Shown in pieces: positions 20,210 through 29,494 of a stretch of 64,000 nt of DNA (position 1 is the stretch's first letter; every line of letters begins with the position of its first letter). Origin of the DNA: Shewanella sp. Arc9-LZ (GTDB taxonomy: Bacteria; Pseudomonadota; Gammaproteobacteria; Enterobacterales; Shewanellaceae); assembly GCF_010092445.1 (NCBI RefSeq), contig NZ_CP048031.1:2046001-2110000 (forward strand), written 5' to 3'. Made by a program: the position numbers and the translations under genes. The notes beneath the pieces are model-generated. The model had not been told where the DNA came from, did not search any database, and saw nothing but the letters and a program-made list of their open reading frames with translations.

Positions 20210-21277
20210 TTACAGCACACCTTTGCTTGATGGCAGTATGTCACCTTCGACTTTCACCGCTTGGCGAAGCGTACGGCCTAACACTTTAAACAGTGCTTCT
20301 ACTTTGTGGTGATCGTTATCGCCTTTCGATCCAATGTGCAAAGTGCAACGTAGGCCATCAGCGAATGAGCGGAAGAAGTGAGGCACCATTTCGATGGCCA
20401 TTTCACCGACCATTTCACGATCAAAGTCAGCATTGAATTTTATGAATGGACGACCAGAAATGTCCATTAAACATTCGCCACTGGCTTCATCCATAGGTAA
20501 GCTAAAACCAAAACGAGCGATACCGCGTTTGTCGCCTAATGCCTGGCGAATGGCATCGCCAATAGCGAGGGCCGTGTCTTCTACGCTGTGGTGGTCGTCA
20601 ATTTCTAGGTCGCCGTCAACATGCACGTCCATTTTAAAATTACCGTGGGTTTGAATTTGATCCAGCATATGGTCAAAAAAGCCAATCCCGGTTTCAATCT
20701 TACCTTTGCTTTGGTTGTCTAAGTCGATGGTGACTTTGATGTCGGTTTCTTTGGTGGTACGCACTACCGTTGCCACGCGACCTTTACTTAATAAAGCGCT
20801 GGTTATAGCATCCCAGTCGAGTGTTTGACGATTATATTTAAAGCTTTTAATGCCCATGGCATTAGCGAGCTCAACGTCAGTTTCACGATCGCCAATTACC
20901 GCGGATTCAGTAAAATCTACTTTACCTTGGGTTAAGTAGTCTTTTACTAAGCCAAGTTTAGGCTTACGACAGCTGCAGTTTTCATCATTAAAGTGTGGAC
21001 AGATAACCACATCGTCAAAAACGACACCTTGGCTTGAAAAAATTTGCATCATCATGTCGTGCGGGGCATCAAAGTCTGCTTTTGGAAACGAAGGTGTGCC
21101 CAAACCGTCTTGATTGCTGACCATGACTAAACGGAAACCGGCTTTCTGCAATTTAAGTAACGCTGGGATCACTTGTGGTTCAAACACTAATTTAGCCAAA
21201 CTATCGAGTTGTTTATCGATGGCTGGCTCTTCAACTAATGTACCGTCGCGGTCGATAAAAAGGATTTTCTGTTTCAT
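20210..21277 (-). CDS. hisB: Bifunctional histidinol-phosphatase / imidazoleglycerol-phosphate dehydratase
   Basis: Steps 6 and 8 of histidine synthesis in one chain of 355 residues. The N-terminal HAD phosphatase (about 1-165) has the catalytic [20 protein letters not shown] and a zinc-binding [15 protein letters not shown] loop. The C-terminal dehydratase (about 168-355) has [26 protein letters not shown] and HKVEALFK metal sites. The fusion is the usual gammaproteobacterial form. A gap of 112 bases containing tandem repeats separates it from hisC. Confidence 0.98.
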   Translation of the reverse strand: MKQKILFIDRDGTLVEEPAIDKQLDSLAKLVFEPQVIPALLKLQKAGFRLVMVSNQDGLGTPSFPKADFDAPHDMMMQIFSSQGVVFDDVVICPHFNDENCSCRKPKLGLVKDYLTQGKVDFTESAVIGDRETDVELANAMGIKSFKYNRQTLDWDAITSALLSKGRVATVVRTTKETDIKVTIDLDNQSKGKIETGIGFFDHMLDQIQTHGNFKMDVHVDGDLEIDDHHSVEDTALAIGDAIRQALGDKRGIARFGFSLPMDEASGECLMDISGRPFIKFNADFDREMVGEMAIEMVPHFFRSFADGLRCTLHIGSKGDNDHHKVEALFKVLGRTLRQAVKVEGDILPSSKGVL

Positions 21278-21344
21278 GCTAACTACCTTAATGGTGATAT
21301 CTAATTCTTATTTATGATGTATAGGGTATTGACCGATATGCAAC

Positions 21345-21392
21345 GTGCACTAACGCACTAACGCACTAACGCACTAACGCACTAACGCATTA
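21345..21392 (-). repeat. Six 8-bp tandem repeats starting at the hisC stop codon
   Basis: Read on the minus strand, TAATGCGT (the hisC stop TAA plus five bases) is followed by four copies of TAGTGCGT and a final TAGTGCAC. The array starts exactly at the stop codon and lies in the hisC-hisB gap. Because the unit is 8 bases, stops occur in all three frames. Confidence 0.92.
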
Positions 21393-22439
21393 ACCAAATA
21401 ACTGAATAATCACATCGGTTTGTTTGGCTGATGTAAAGCTAAAACGAATCGCATCAGCAAGGCGTGGGTCTTTGTATGCTCGAGCAACCACGCCGGAATC
21501 GCTTAATCGTTTAGCGGCTGCTTGTACATCGTCAAATTGGGCTAAAACATAGTTACCGTTGGCAGGTAACACCTTAGCGCCATAGGCTGTTAATGCAACG
21601 CTTAAGCGTTTGCCTTGTTCAATTAAACTGGCGACTTGAGTTCGCATAGTGTCAATGCCAGCAGGACTTAACGCTTTTACCGCAAGGTCTGACACCGGTA
21701 ATGGCACCGGGTAAGGGGCGATGACTCGCATGACTAAGTCAATAATGTCATCACTGGCGAGCATAAAGCCACAACGTGCACCTGCTAAAGCAAATGCTTT
21801 TGATAATGTGCGCAACACCACAAGGTTAGGGTAGGTGCCAAGTAAATCTGCCACGCTGTAGTCTGGGCAAAACTCAATGTAGGCTTCGTCTACCACCACA
21901 ATAGCTTTAGGTGCTGCGTTAATAGCTTGTTCAATTTTGTCTTTTGCAATCACGGTGCCGGTTGGGTTATTTGGGTTACAAATAAATACAATTTTGGCAT
22001 TGCCGATTTGTGTTGGCCACGCATCCGGTAACTGATATTCATCTGTTAAACTTAACGCTGTGACAGCTACATTAAAGGTTGCAGCACTAATTGAATACAT
22101 TCCATAAGTTGGACCAAAACAAGCAATACTGTCGACAGCAGGGATACAAAATGTACGAATAAGTAATTCGATCGCTTCGTCGGCACCGCGACTGGCAATA
22201 ATATTACTTGCCTTAACGCCTGAGTAACGGCTGTAAGCATTGATGAGTTCAGCAGGTTGGCATTCTGGGTAACGATTCACTTTATCAAGCGGGCTATTAT
22301 TGAATGGCGATTCATTGGCGTTAATCCAAATATCACCGCGACCACCAATTCGTCTGGCACTCTGGTACGGGGTCAATGTCAATAATTCGGGTCTGGCCAA
22401 CGTTTTTGGATCAAAAGGCGCAGCTAAGGTTTGGCTCAT
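21390..22439 (-). CDS. hisC: Histidinol-phosphate aminotransferase
   Basis: PLP-dependent class II aminotransferase, 349 residues. WINANESPFNN, the substrate/PLP-binding ASRGADEAIELLIR, FICNPNNPTGT, VVVDEAYIEF and RTLSKAFALAGARCG (PLP lysine in SKAF) appear in order. It follows hisD after 84 bases. Its stop codon is the first unit of a tandem repeat. Confidence 0.97.
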   Translation of the reverse strand: MSQTLAAPFDPKTLARPELLTLTPYQSARRIGGRGDIWINANESPFNNSPLDKVNRYPECQPAELINAYSRYSGVKASNIIASRGADEAIELLIRTFCIPAVDSIACFGPTYGMYSISAATFNVAVTALSLTDEYQLPDAWPTQIGNAKIVFICNPNNPTGTVIAKDKIEQAINAAPKAIVVVDEAYIEFCPDYSVADLLGTYPNLVVLRTLSKAFALAGARCGFMLASDDIIDLVMRVIAPYPVPLPVSDLAVKALSPAGIDTMRTQVASLIEQGKRLSVALTAYGAKVLPANGNYVLAQFDDVQAAAKRLSDSGVVARAYKDPRLADAIRFSFTSAKQTDVIIQLFG

Positions 22440-22512
22440 GGCGGTGTTCTCTACTTTCTACTCTAATAGGGTGCTAACTAGCGCTTAGCGATAGTGCTGA
22501 CAATATGAATGA

Positions 22513-22526
22513 CTCACTACTCACTA
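22513..22526 (-). repeat. Two 7-bp tandem repeats starting at the hisD stop codon
   Basis: On the minus strand TAGTGAG occurs twice (22526-22520 and 22519-22513). The first TAG is the stop codon of hisD. Confidence 0.85.
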
Positions 22527-23813
22527 CTCAAAACTGGCTAAACGAATGGCGATAGCATTTTTATGTGCATCTAATAATTCATTTTCTGCCAACACCATCA
22601 CAGTGTTACCTAAAGTTTTAAGCCCTTGTTGGCTGAGCTCTTGCACTGTAAAACGTCGACTAAAATCGGCTAATGACAAACTTGAAACTGAACGGCTATA
22701 ACCATAAGTCGGTAAAACATGGTTAGTACCACTAGCATAATCGCCCACAGACTCTGGGGTATAAGCGCCTAAAAAGACGGAGCCGGCACCGCGAACTTGT
22801 CTAAGCACGTCACGTGGGGCAGTAGTTTGAATAATTAAATGTTCTGGGCCATACAAATTAGACACTTTTGCAGCTTGCACCATATCGCTAACAATAATAC
22901 TGCGGCTGCATTCTAGCGCTTGTGCGGCGATGTCTTTACGGCTCAACTGTGCTAATTGTTCAGTTAACGCTTGGTTGACTTGCTCTGCCAGTGTTAATGA
23001 GTCAGTCACTAACATTACTTGCGAGTCAACACCATGTTCTGCTTGGGATAATAAATCGGCCGCAACAAAACCAGGATTTGCATCTTTGTCGGCAATCACT
23101 AACACTTCAGACGGACCTGCAGGCATGTCTATTGACACACTAATACGGCTGTCCTGTGACACTAATCGTTTTGCTTCAGTCACATAACGATTACCCGGAC
23201 CAAATATTTTATCTACGTTCGGCACCGACTCTGTCCCAAATGCTAATGCCGCAATGGCTTGGGCACCACCCACCTGGAAAATATCAGTAATACCACAGAC
23301 ATTGGCGGCATAAATAATCGCATCATTAATCGGCGGTGGACTGACTAACACACGCTTTTCGCAACCGGCAATTCTTGCTGGTAACGCCAACATCATTACT
23401 GTGGATATTAATGGAGCTGTACCACCGGGAATATATAAGCCGACTCGCTCGATGGGTTCACTGCGCAATTCACAACGAATTCCCGCTTGAGTTTCTATAT
23501 CAACACCCTGAAACACCTGCGCCTTGTGAAAGGTTTCAATGTTGTTCACCGCTTGCGCAACAGCTTGTTTGACGTCGTCACCTACACGTGCACATGCTGC
23601 CGCAATGGCGTCAGTTGATAATGCGAGCTCAGTCAGTTCAACACCGTCAAATTGCTTGTTATAAGCCCGTAATGCGCTATCACCTTGAGCGTTGACTTGC
23701 TCAATAATGTCACGAACACGTTGCTCTACACTTGCATCACCAATTAATGGCGAACGCGCTAACGTTTGTCGTTGTTGTTCAGTAGATAAAGAAGCCCAAT
23801 CGAGAATTTGCAT
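22524..23813 (-). CDS. hisD: Histidinol dehydrogenase
   Basis: Zinc-dependent NAD+ enzyme oxidising histidinol to histidine, the final two steps. It has 429 residues, the family length. YIPGGTAPLISTVMMLALPA, the GGAQAIAALAFG and FGPGNRYVTEAKR segments, the DMPAGPSEVL motif and SQAEHGVDSQ are all intact. ATG 23813 follows the hisG stop by 5 bases, so the genes are co-transcribed. Confidence 0.98.
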   Translation of the reverse strand: MQILDWASLSTEQQRQTLARSPLIGDASVEQRVRDIIEQVNAQGDSALRAYNKQFDGVELTELALSTDAIAAACARVGDDVKQAVAQAVNNIETFHKAQVFQGVDIETQAGIRCELRSEPIERVGLYIPGGTAPLISTVMMLALPARIAGCEKRVLVSPPPINDAIIYAANVCGITDIFQVGGAQAIAALAFGTESVPNVDKIFGPGNRYVTEAKRLVSQDSRISVSIDMPAGPSEVLVIADKDANPGFVAADLLSQAEHGVDSQVMLVTDSLTLAEQVNQALTEQLAQLSRKDIAAQALECSRSIIVSDMVQAAKVSNLYGPEHLIIQTTAPRDVLRQVRGAGSVFLGAYTPESVGDYASGTNHVLPTYGYSRSVSSLSLADFSRRFTVQELSQQGLKTLGNTVMVLAENELLDAHKNAIAIRLASFE

Positions 23814-23818
23814 TTGTG

Positions 23819-24718
23819 TTACCCCATCATTTTTTCAATAGGCATGACCAGAATTGAGCTTGCACCTAGTGCGGTTAATTCTTCCATAGTGTCCCAGAAT
23901 AAATCTTCTGTGCTTACTACGTGAATTGCCACACGATTAGTGTCGTCATTAAGTGGTAATACGGTTGGGTTTTCAGCGCCTGGGAGTAGGGCAACAATTT
24001 GATCTAACGTTTCAATTGGAGCGTGCAATAAGATGTACTTACTTTCACGGGCACGGATAACGCCATTAATACGCGATAAGATTTTGTTGATTAGAGCTTG
24101 TTTTTCAGTAGATTGAGTTTTGTTTGATTGAATAATGCAAGCCATTGAGCGGTAAATGACTTCGGTTTCATACAAGCCGTTCGCTTCAAGGGTTGCACCG
24201 GTCGAGACTAAATCACAAATGCCATCTGACAATCCTGCCCGTGGCGCGACTTCAACAGAACCTTTAAGCATACAGTCGCTGTAGTTAATGCCTTTTTCTA
24301 GCATAAAACGACGCAGTAAGTTCGGGTAAGATGTCGCGATGCGCAGACCTTCTAGTGAGTTGGCATCTTTATATTCAAACTCATTAGGTACCGCGAGTGA
24401 TAAACGACATGAACCAAAATCTAATTCACGTAATTTAGTGCATTCAGCCGGTTTACCTGCTAGTTGGCGCTCTATTTGTTCTTCTTCTAGAACGTTTTCA
24501 CCGATAATACCTAGGTCGACAACTCCATCCATTACTAAGCCTGGAATATCATCATCACGAACGCGTAATAAGTCGATTGGCATGTTGTCTGCGTGTGCAA
24601 TCAAGCGTTGCTCATTAACGTTAAATTTAACGCCACAGCTTTTCAGCAATTGTTGAGATTCTTTAGATAAACGGCCTGATTTCTGGATGGCTATACGTAA
24701 ACGCTTTGACTCACTCAT
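23819..24718 (-). CDS. hisG: ATP phosphoribosyltransferase, long form
   Basis: First and committed enzyme of histidine synthesis; joins PRPP and ATP and is feedback-inhibited by histidine. The 299-residue length includes the C-terminal regulatory ACT-like domain of the long HisG class (about 225-299). [37 protein letters not shown] and the PRPP site region ([14 protein letters not shown]) are present. It is the first structural gene after the hisL leader and attenuator. Confidence 0.98.
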   Translation of the reverse strand: MSESKRLRIAIQKSGRLSKESQQLLKSCGVKFNVNEQRLIAHADNMPIDLLRVRDDDIPGLVMDGVVDLGIIGENVLEEEQIERQLAGKPAECTKLRELDFGSCRLSLAVPNEFEYKDANSLEGLRIATSYPNLLRRFMLEKGINYSDCMLKGSVEVAPRAGLSDGICDLVSTGATLEANGLYETEVIYRSMACIIQSNKTQSTEKQALINKILSRINGVIRARESKYILLHAPIETLDQIVALLPGAENPTVLPLNDDTNRVAIHVVSTEDLFWDTMEELTALGASSILVMPIEKMMG

Positions 24719-24791
24719 GTGATAATTCCTTATGTATTAAATATAAAATGTGTAAATTTAACTGCTTAAATAAAAATAAAAATTTAGAAAA

Positions 24792-24820
24792 CAAAAAGCC
24801 CCTGAAATTCCTTCCAGGGG
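24792..24820 (-). terminator. his operon attenuator terminator
   Basis: On the minus strand, a 9-bp stem (CCCCTGGAA with TTTCAGGGG, one G-T pair) encloses a GGAA tetraloop and is followed by CTTTTTG. It lies between the hisL peptide and hisG, at the position of the classical his attenuator. Upstream, CCTTCGG and CCGAAGG segments (about 24855-24882) and GAAGG/CCTTC can pair to form the alternative structures. Confidence 0.9.
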
Positions 24821-24882
24821 TTTATGTGAATAATTGTTCACCACCAGAAGGATATCGTCCTTCGGCAGTTAGCATCCGAAGG

Positions 24883-24930
24883 CTACCGCATATGGTGATG
24901 ATGGTGGATTGTAGTCACTTGGATGTTCAT
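24883..24930 (-). CDS. hisL: his operon leader peptide
   Basis: A 15-codon frame reading MNIQVTTIHHHHHMR, with five consecutive His codons at positions 9-13 and a TAG stop. It begins at 24930 on the minus strand, with AAAGAG about 7 bases upstream, and is followed by pairing segments and the attenuator hairpin before hisG. When charged tRNA-His is scarce, ribosome stalling on the His codons would favour the antiterminator and allow transcription of the operon. This is established for enterics; the sequence layout here supports the same mechanism. Confidence 0.93.
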   Translation of the reverse strand: MNIQVTTIHHHHHMR

Positions 24931-25529
24931 TTCAGTACTCTTTATTTGCTATTAGTAAATCAGTTCAAATGAGGGATTATGCACTCATCTGATGTCGTGT
25001 ATATCGACTTGCAGTTAACTTAACCGCATTTATGCTTGTTTGCAAGAGCGGATAAAGCATTAATGTTATTTAATTACCATATTTTTTGCATAAGATATGC
25101 TTTCTTGTCTGTTTGTGATCATTAGAGCCGATTAAGTAAAGCGTTAACAACACAACTGCTTAATATTTTAGCTATCGATGCCCTTGGGGATTAACCTCTA
25201 CTTGTTGTTTGTCGATAAATGACTTTGAGAACTCAATAAATACAAAGGGTAGACCGTTAGCGTAATGACGCCTCCCATTTGGCACTCTACATCGCTTAGG
25301 TTAATGATACCGTTTAATGGCTTGATTCTTATGCAACAAGAGCCGTGTGCTAGTCGATTATTCAAGGGACAAACGATGTTTTAGTGTGATGAAACTTGTT
25401 CCTTTAGTCTTTATGAATCGCAATGTTTAAATCATATCGTTATAAGCCATTGAGTTTATTGGACGCTACTTATAAGCTGGCGTGTATTACGCTTTATTAA
25501 TTTAGCTAACTTCTCGAGGTACGCACAGT
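24931..25529. other. Intergenic region between the his leader and the diguanylate cyclase
   Basis: About 600 bases between divergent transcripts. A candidate his promoter is annotated separately. No credible reading frame is present. I compared the 25190-25330 stretch with a c-di-GMP riboswitch because the next gene makes c-di-GMP, without a convincing match. Confidence 0.5.
25017..25045 (-). promoter_or_regulatory. Candidate his operon promoter
   Basis: On the minus strand TTGCAA (25045-25040) lies 17 bases before TAAGTT (25022-25017). The -35 is good, the -10 weak. Transcription would start about 80 bases before the hisL start. Spacing is ideal but the match is modest, so this is tentative. 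Confidence 0.3.
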
Positions 25530-26414
25530 ATGAAGACCATTGATGTAGTGGCGCTTAGAGATGTTATGGACTTAATGCTCGATGCAGTATGTGTGGTTGA
25601 TAAAGCAGGAAATTTTGTGTTTGTTAGTGCTGCATTTGAAGATATTTTTGGATACTCTCCTGACGAAGTGATAGGCAAACCTATGCTTGACCATGTTTAT
25701 CCTGAAGACGGTATAAAGACACTTAAAGTCGTTGAATCATTGCTGAGTGGCAAAAAACTACCTCGTTTTGAAAATCGTTGGGTTCGTAAAGATGGCAAAA
25801 TAATTGATATTCTTTGGTCGGCACGATGGTCTGAAGATCACCAGTTTAGAATTGCAGTTGCTCATGATATTACTGAACGAAAATTAATGGAGCAGCAACT
25901 TCATTACATTGCAGGACATGATCCATTAACAGAATTACCTAATAGAGCATTGTTGTTTGGGCGTTTACAAACATCGCTTGGACTGGCGCGTCGCGAAGGC
26001 TCTCATCTTTCTTTGTTATTTATCGACATTGATGGGTTTAAACATGTTAATGACAGCTATGGGCATCTTGTTGGTGACAAGCTACTTAAGAATATCGCTC
26101 AGCGTTTGCGTGATTGCGTTCGTAAATCAGATACGGTTGGACGTTTTGGTGGCGATGAATTTGTCGTTGTACTAAACGGTATTGATTCAGTTGATAGTGT
26201 GTTGTTTATTGCAGAGAATATTCGACTTGAACTGGAGAAAACTTATCAATTTGATAGCCTTAATTTGCAACTTTCACCGAGTATTGGTGTCGCTCGTTAT
26301 CCCGATAATGGTGCTGATGAGCAGCAATTAATTCAATATGCAGATCAAGCTATGTATAGAGCAAAAAATGCTGGAGGGAACCGGATCGATACTGGTGTAG
26401 ACCATCTTAAGTAG
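25530..26414 (+). CDS. PAS-GGDEF diguanylate cyclase
   Basis: Probable cytoplasmic sensor that makes cyclic di-GMP from GTP. The 294-residue chain has a PAS domain with PAC tail (about 8-118: VDKAGNFVFVSAAFEDIFGY, VRKDGKIIDILW, DITERK) followed by a GGDEF domain (about 125-290). The active-site GGDEF is intact at 207-211, and RKSD at 198-201 stands exactly five residues upstream as the inhibitory I-site, so product inhibition is likely. No membrane segments. The signal sensed by the PAS domain is unknown. GAGGTACGCACAGT precedes the ATG. Monocistronic. Confidence 0.95.
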   Translation: MKTIDVVALRDVMDLMLDAVCVVDKAGNFVFVSAAFEDIFGYSPDEVIGKPMLDHVYPEDGIKTLKVVESLLSGKKLPRFENRWVRKDGKIIDILWSARWSEDHQFRIAVAHDITERKLMEQQLHYIAGHDPLTELPNRALLFGRLQTSLGLARREGSHLSLLFIDIDGFKHVNDSYGHLVGDKLLKNIAQRLRDCVRKSDTVGRFGGDEFVVVLNGIDSVDSVLFIAENIRLELEKTYQFDSLNLQLSPSIGVARYPDNGADEQQLIQYADQAMYRAKNAGGNRIDTGVDHLK

Positions 26415-26423
26415 GGTTACGGT

Positions 26424-26476
26424 TTAGGGCCTGTTGATCTTTCAAGGCTGTTTTTGCAAAGATCAACAGGCCTTAG
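26424..26476. mobile_element. Minimal palindromic element with 15-bp inverted repeats and TTAG flanks
   Basis: GGCCTGTTGATCTTT (26428-26442) is perfectly inverted at 26458-26472, with a 15-base spacer. TTAG directly repeats on both sides (26424-26427 and 26473-26476). A TTAG duplication fits the YTAR target of IS5-group transposases, so this could be a tiny MITE or an IS reduced to its joined ends. No poly-T follows, so it is not a standard terminator, although it may still fold in the cyclase mRNA. Confidence 0.5.
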
Positions 26477-26648
26477 ACATTAGCTCAAACTGTAACAAGA
26501 GTTATGTAACGAAATAGCCGTTCATCATTAATGGTAACCAGAACTATGGTTAACGATATGTTCTGCGCATAAAAACATAATGTACTCGATAGCTTTTAAT
26601 ATGATGATGTATTCATCTAGTTGTACAGATTAGGAAGAACATTTTAGT

Positions 26649-27032
26649 ATGCGAAAAACCGATAAAAAAATCGATAATAAATTAAGAGAGGGGTTAACCG
26701 TCGTATGCGAACATGCACTGGATAGCTATCCTGGTTTTGCATGGATTACGCACGTCGTTGATTACACGACATTCCCCAAGAGCTTACGAATTATTTGTAT
26801 ATTTGATACTGAAACACAACTAACGCAATTTAATCAAAGTGGTCATAAAGCGCTACTGTTAACACTAATTCAACGCACCCTTGCTCAATACCAGATTGAT
26901 CTCAAAGATATTAATCAACATGTTAGCTTTGATACTGAAACTGCTTGTGATCAGCAACATCATGGTAATTGGGCGTCGCGATTACATAATGCCAGTAGTA
27001 TCGATAAAAACGGGCTATCTAAGCTGCACTAA
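26649..27032 (+). CDS. Hypothetical protein
   Basis: A 127-residue, soluble, basic-to-neutral protein that I do not recognise with confidence. It begins MRKTDKKIDNKLREGLTVVC and contains an aromatic stretch GFAWITHVVDYTTFPKSLRI followed by IICIFDT, suggesting an alpha/beta fold. The C-terminal 30 residues are polar and probably flexible. No signal peptide, membrane helix or helix-turn-helix is evident. AGGAAG lies about 11 bases before ATG 26649. It stands alone between the palindromic element and a minus-strand gene. Similar proteins in related genomes are, as I recall, labelled Fis-family regulators, but nothing seen here supports that. Confidence 0.7.
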   Translation: MRKTDKKIDNKLREGLTVVCEHALDSYPGFAWITHVVDYTTFPKSLRIICIFDTETQLTQFNQSGHKALLLTLIQRTLAQYQIDLKDINQHVSFDTETACDQQHHGNWASRLHNASSIDKNGLSKLH

Positions 27033-27087
27033 CGTTGTATTGGGATTTTGTTTAAGCTCTTGATATTTAATGTTAATTTTTTAACCG

Positions 27088-27639
27088 TTAACTCATTAGA
27101 TTAAAGTTCTGTTGGTGATTATAAAAATGCAGTACATGGGCAAGCTCGTAATCTGCTTTGTTTAATTCACCATAAGCAAAATGTGGTGCCAAATCAGTTT
27201 TATATTGTTGAAAATCTTTTAAAGATTGTATCAGCCTAGCGAGTGCTTGATTAACATCAACACTGCGGTCTAACTCTGGCGCAGCAGGGATTGGTTCGGC
27301 TAAGTTATGAGACATTGCACCTTTAGTGACAAATGCGGTGAATGCCAGGGCTCCGACAGTTTGTTTAAAGAGTGCTGATTTATGCTCTGGAAACCCGCTC
27401 ATTGAAAATTCAACACTTTGCGCGCAATGTGTAAACACTTCAGCACTGTTCCACTTGCCAGTGCTTAAACCTGCAAGTTGTTCGGTTGATAACATCGTTA
27501 ACTTATTCAACTTGGCTAATAGTACAGCAATGTTCAGTTGTGTTGGATCATTGCCTTGGCTTAACCATAATGCACTGGCACCAGTTAATCCTACCGCAGC
27601 GCCTAACATTCCCACTTTTAAAAACTGTCTGCGTTGCAT
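27088..27639 (-). CDS. Tat-exported DUF1569 family protein
   Basis: A 183-residue protein beginning MQRRQFLKVGMLGAAVGLTG, a twin-arginine signal (RRQFLK followed by a hydrophobic stretch), so it is probably folded, possibly with a cofactor, before export to the periplasm. The mature part resembles DUF1569, a DinB-like four-helix bundle family: GKWNSAEVFTHCAQSVEFSMSGFP. DinB-like proteins often bind a metal through histidines; His residues are present but I cannot assign a site. Function unknown. Confidence 0.8.
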   Translation of the reverse strand: MQRRQFLKVGMLGAAVGLTGASALWLSQGNDPTQLNIAVLLAKLNKLTMLSTEQLAGLSTGKWNSAEVFTHCAQSVEFSMSGFPEHKSALFKQTVGALAFTAFVTKGAMSHNLAEPIPAAPELDRSVDVNQALARLIQSLKDFQQYKTDLAPHFAYGELNKADYELAHVLHFYNHQQNFNLMS

Positions 27640-27802
27640 TATGTGGCCTTTTTGGTAGGCATTAACTTACTATTTAATGTCATCATCATAATCAACTTAA
27701 CGACTGTGTGCATCTGTGTGGATTGCTTATTTCTATAACAAGATGTTAATTGCCGTGGCAATCAATAGAACAAGCTCGTTAGCCAAATAATCAAATGGCT
27801 AC

Positions 27803-29146
27803 TCAAGGGTAAATAATATTCGATGATGTCAGCTGCAATTGTATTTGACTGCTTATTTCGGCTTTTTGACTGGCTGTTAAGAGGGTTGAGTTATCAATTG
27901 CTGTCATCGCTGCTCGTTTGTCAAACCCACTCCAGACATTGACGGTACTGGCAATAGATTCTAATCGAGTCGTGGCATCATTAATGCGTTCGGCTACATT
28001 AAACGCTTGTTGTGGATCTGTTTGGCTCAACTGGGCTGATCGTTGACGAAAAGCAATATCTTTGTTGTCATCGGACAGCGAGTTAATTACCTGCAAAAAA
28101 TCGACTTCCGAATTTTCTGCGAGGGCGTAGCTAGCGTTAATGATAATATCCCGCTGAACATTCGCTTCATAATTATCTATTCGCGCTAGCATCATATTGG
28201 GTTCCACACTGGCTATTTCAGCTAAGGCACTGTTGAAATAATCTTGATTTAAATCGTAAGCTTGTTTTTGATTGTTTAAAAATACTAAAGCAGCTTCAGG
28301 ATCTGTTTCTGCCATTTTTCGAGAGACAATATATATCCCGCTGGCACGTTGCTCTACGGCAATAGTATCTAACCAATCGACAGCATCTTGAGTATTCTTT
28401 TCAACCAACTGATATACCATCGATGTAATAAGATAATTAGTCGACTCATTTAATGGCAGTGATGAAATGAGATTGGCGGCTTCGTTAGGTGACTGTTCAA
28501 TGTAGTAATACATGGTATTTAAGTACATTTTTAACGTTGATTGAGTTTCTGTTTGCAATTTTAACCATTCAAATGCGGCTATTGCATCGGTGTTGGCCCA
28601 TGAGTCGACAATCGACATGATGATCGACGACTTCATTGGTTCTACTGCTAATAACTCTACATCGCTTAATGCTTGTTGCGGATTTACAGACGCTAAACCA
28701 CGTAAATAACCGTCGAGTAATGATTCATATTGTTCAGTCGACTTTTGCTGTTCTAGCCATGAAATGACATTTGAAAATTGCATTTTCCCCGCTATTTCTA
28801 AAATTAATCCATATAAGTCTTCATGTTGCGTTTCTTCGGCAACGAGTAATGCTTCTAGAGGGTCTTGCTCGGCCAATTGCATGATGCGAAAAATCGACAT
28901 GTAAGGCGTTTCATCATTGCCTAACGATGCCTTAAATGCTTCTCGGTCGTGAGTGTTCTGGGTTACATCATTTACCGAAGTAAGATTAGCTTGACCTACA
29001 GAGACAAATTTTGAAGTGTTGCCTTGTGGTGTTTTGGACAATAAATCGGCATGTTCGGTAGTGTCTGGGGTGTCACTAGGCCATATCAGCGGATAACTGA
29101 TAAACCCGATACACCAACTTATAACCACTACAATTAACCATTTCAT
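27803..29146 (-). CDS. Membrane-anchored helical-repeat protein of unknown function
   Basis: A 447-residue protein with one N-terminal hydrophobic segment (MKWLIVVVISWCIGFISYPLIW), which is a signal anchor or an uncleaved signal, then a polar linker and a long all-helical region from about residue 80. That region repeats a pattern in which a DP--A or N-Q-A turn starts each pair of helices (DPLEALLVAE, NPQQALSDVE, DAIAAFEWLK, DPEAALVFLN, DPQQAFNVAE), typical of a TPR/HEAT-like solenoid. No catalytic motif is visible. It is likely periplasmic and scaffolding in nature; that is inference. No RBS stronger than AAGGAAAAGC is seen before ATG 29146. Confidence 0.75.
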   Translation of the reverse strand: MKWLIVVVISWCIGFISYPLIWPSDTPDTTEHADLLSKTPQGNTSKFVSVGQANLTSVNDVTQNTHDREAFKASLGNDETPYMSIFRIMQLAEQDPLEALLVAEETQHEDLYGLILEIAGKMQFSNVISWLEQQKSTEQYESLLDGYLRGLASVNPQQALSDVELLAVEPMKSSIIMSIVDSWANTDAIAAFEWLKLQTETQSTLKMYLNTMYYYIEQSPNEAANLISSLPLNESTNYLITSMVYQLVEKNTQDAVDWLDTIAVEQRASGIYIVSRKMAETDPEAALVFLNNQKQAYDLNQDYFNSALAEIASVEPNMMLARIDNYEANVQRDIIINASYALAENSEVDFLQVINSLSDDNKDIAFRQRSAQLSQTDPQQAFNVAERINDATTRLESIASTVNVWSGFDKRAAMTAIDNSTLLTASQKAEISSQIQLQLTSSNIIYP

Positions 29147-29494
29147 TATTGCTTTTCCTTAAGCTTATTGACTGTGTTCAAATATCTCTAGGGCTACGTT
29201 ATTATGATGCCGTTAACATTGCAACGAATTATTCAGTAATAGATTTAATAAAAACGAGTTTAACTGACTAATTTTTATATTAATTTATCATCGACATTTA
29301 AATTTTGAGTTTGAATAAGTCATCATAGGTAAAACTGACAAAAACGAGACATTCCACTTAGAAAAAAATTAACCCGATATTATTTCGGATAATCTATGTT
29401 TATTTTTATCATCAACAAAATCGAGACCTGGATCTTATATTGCGACTAAAAATAAGGCTATCTTTACAGTAGTGTTTTTATAGAGCAATAACTT
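29147..29494. other. Intergenic region between divergent genes
   Basis: About 350 AT-rich bases separating a minus-strand gene from the permease. It must contain two divergent promoters. No operator palindrome, small gene or RNA could be supported. Confidence 0.5.

Noticed and set aside
24706..24972. Plus-strand 88-codon frame over the his leader
   Set aside because: It is antisense to hisL and the attenuator, whose leader peptide and hairpin give a full explanation of the region.
25190..25330. Possible c-di-GMP riboswitch upstream of the diguanylate cyclase
   Set aside because: A few short matches such as GACGCCTCCC occur, but the order and stems of the GEMM aptamer are not found.
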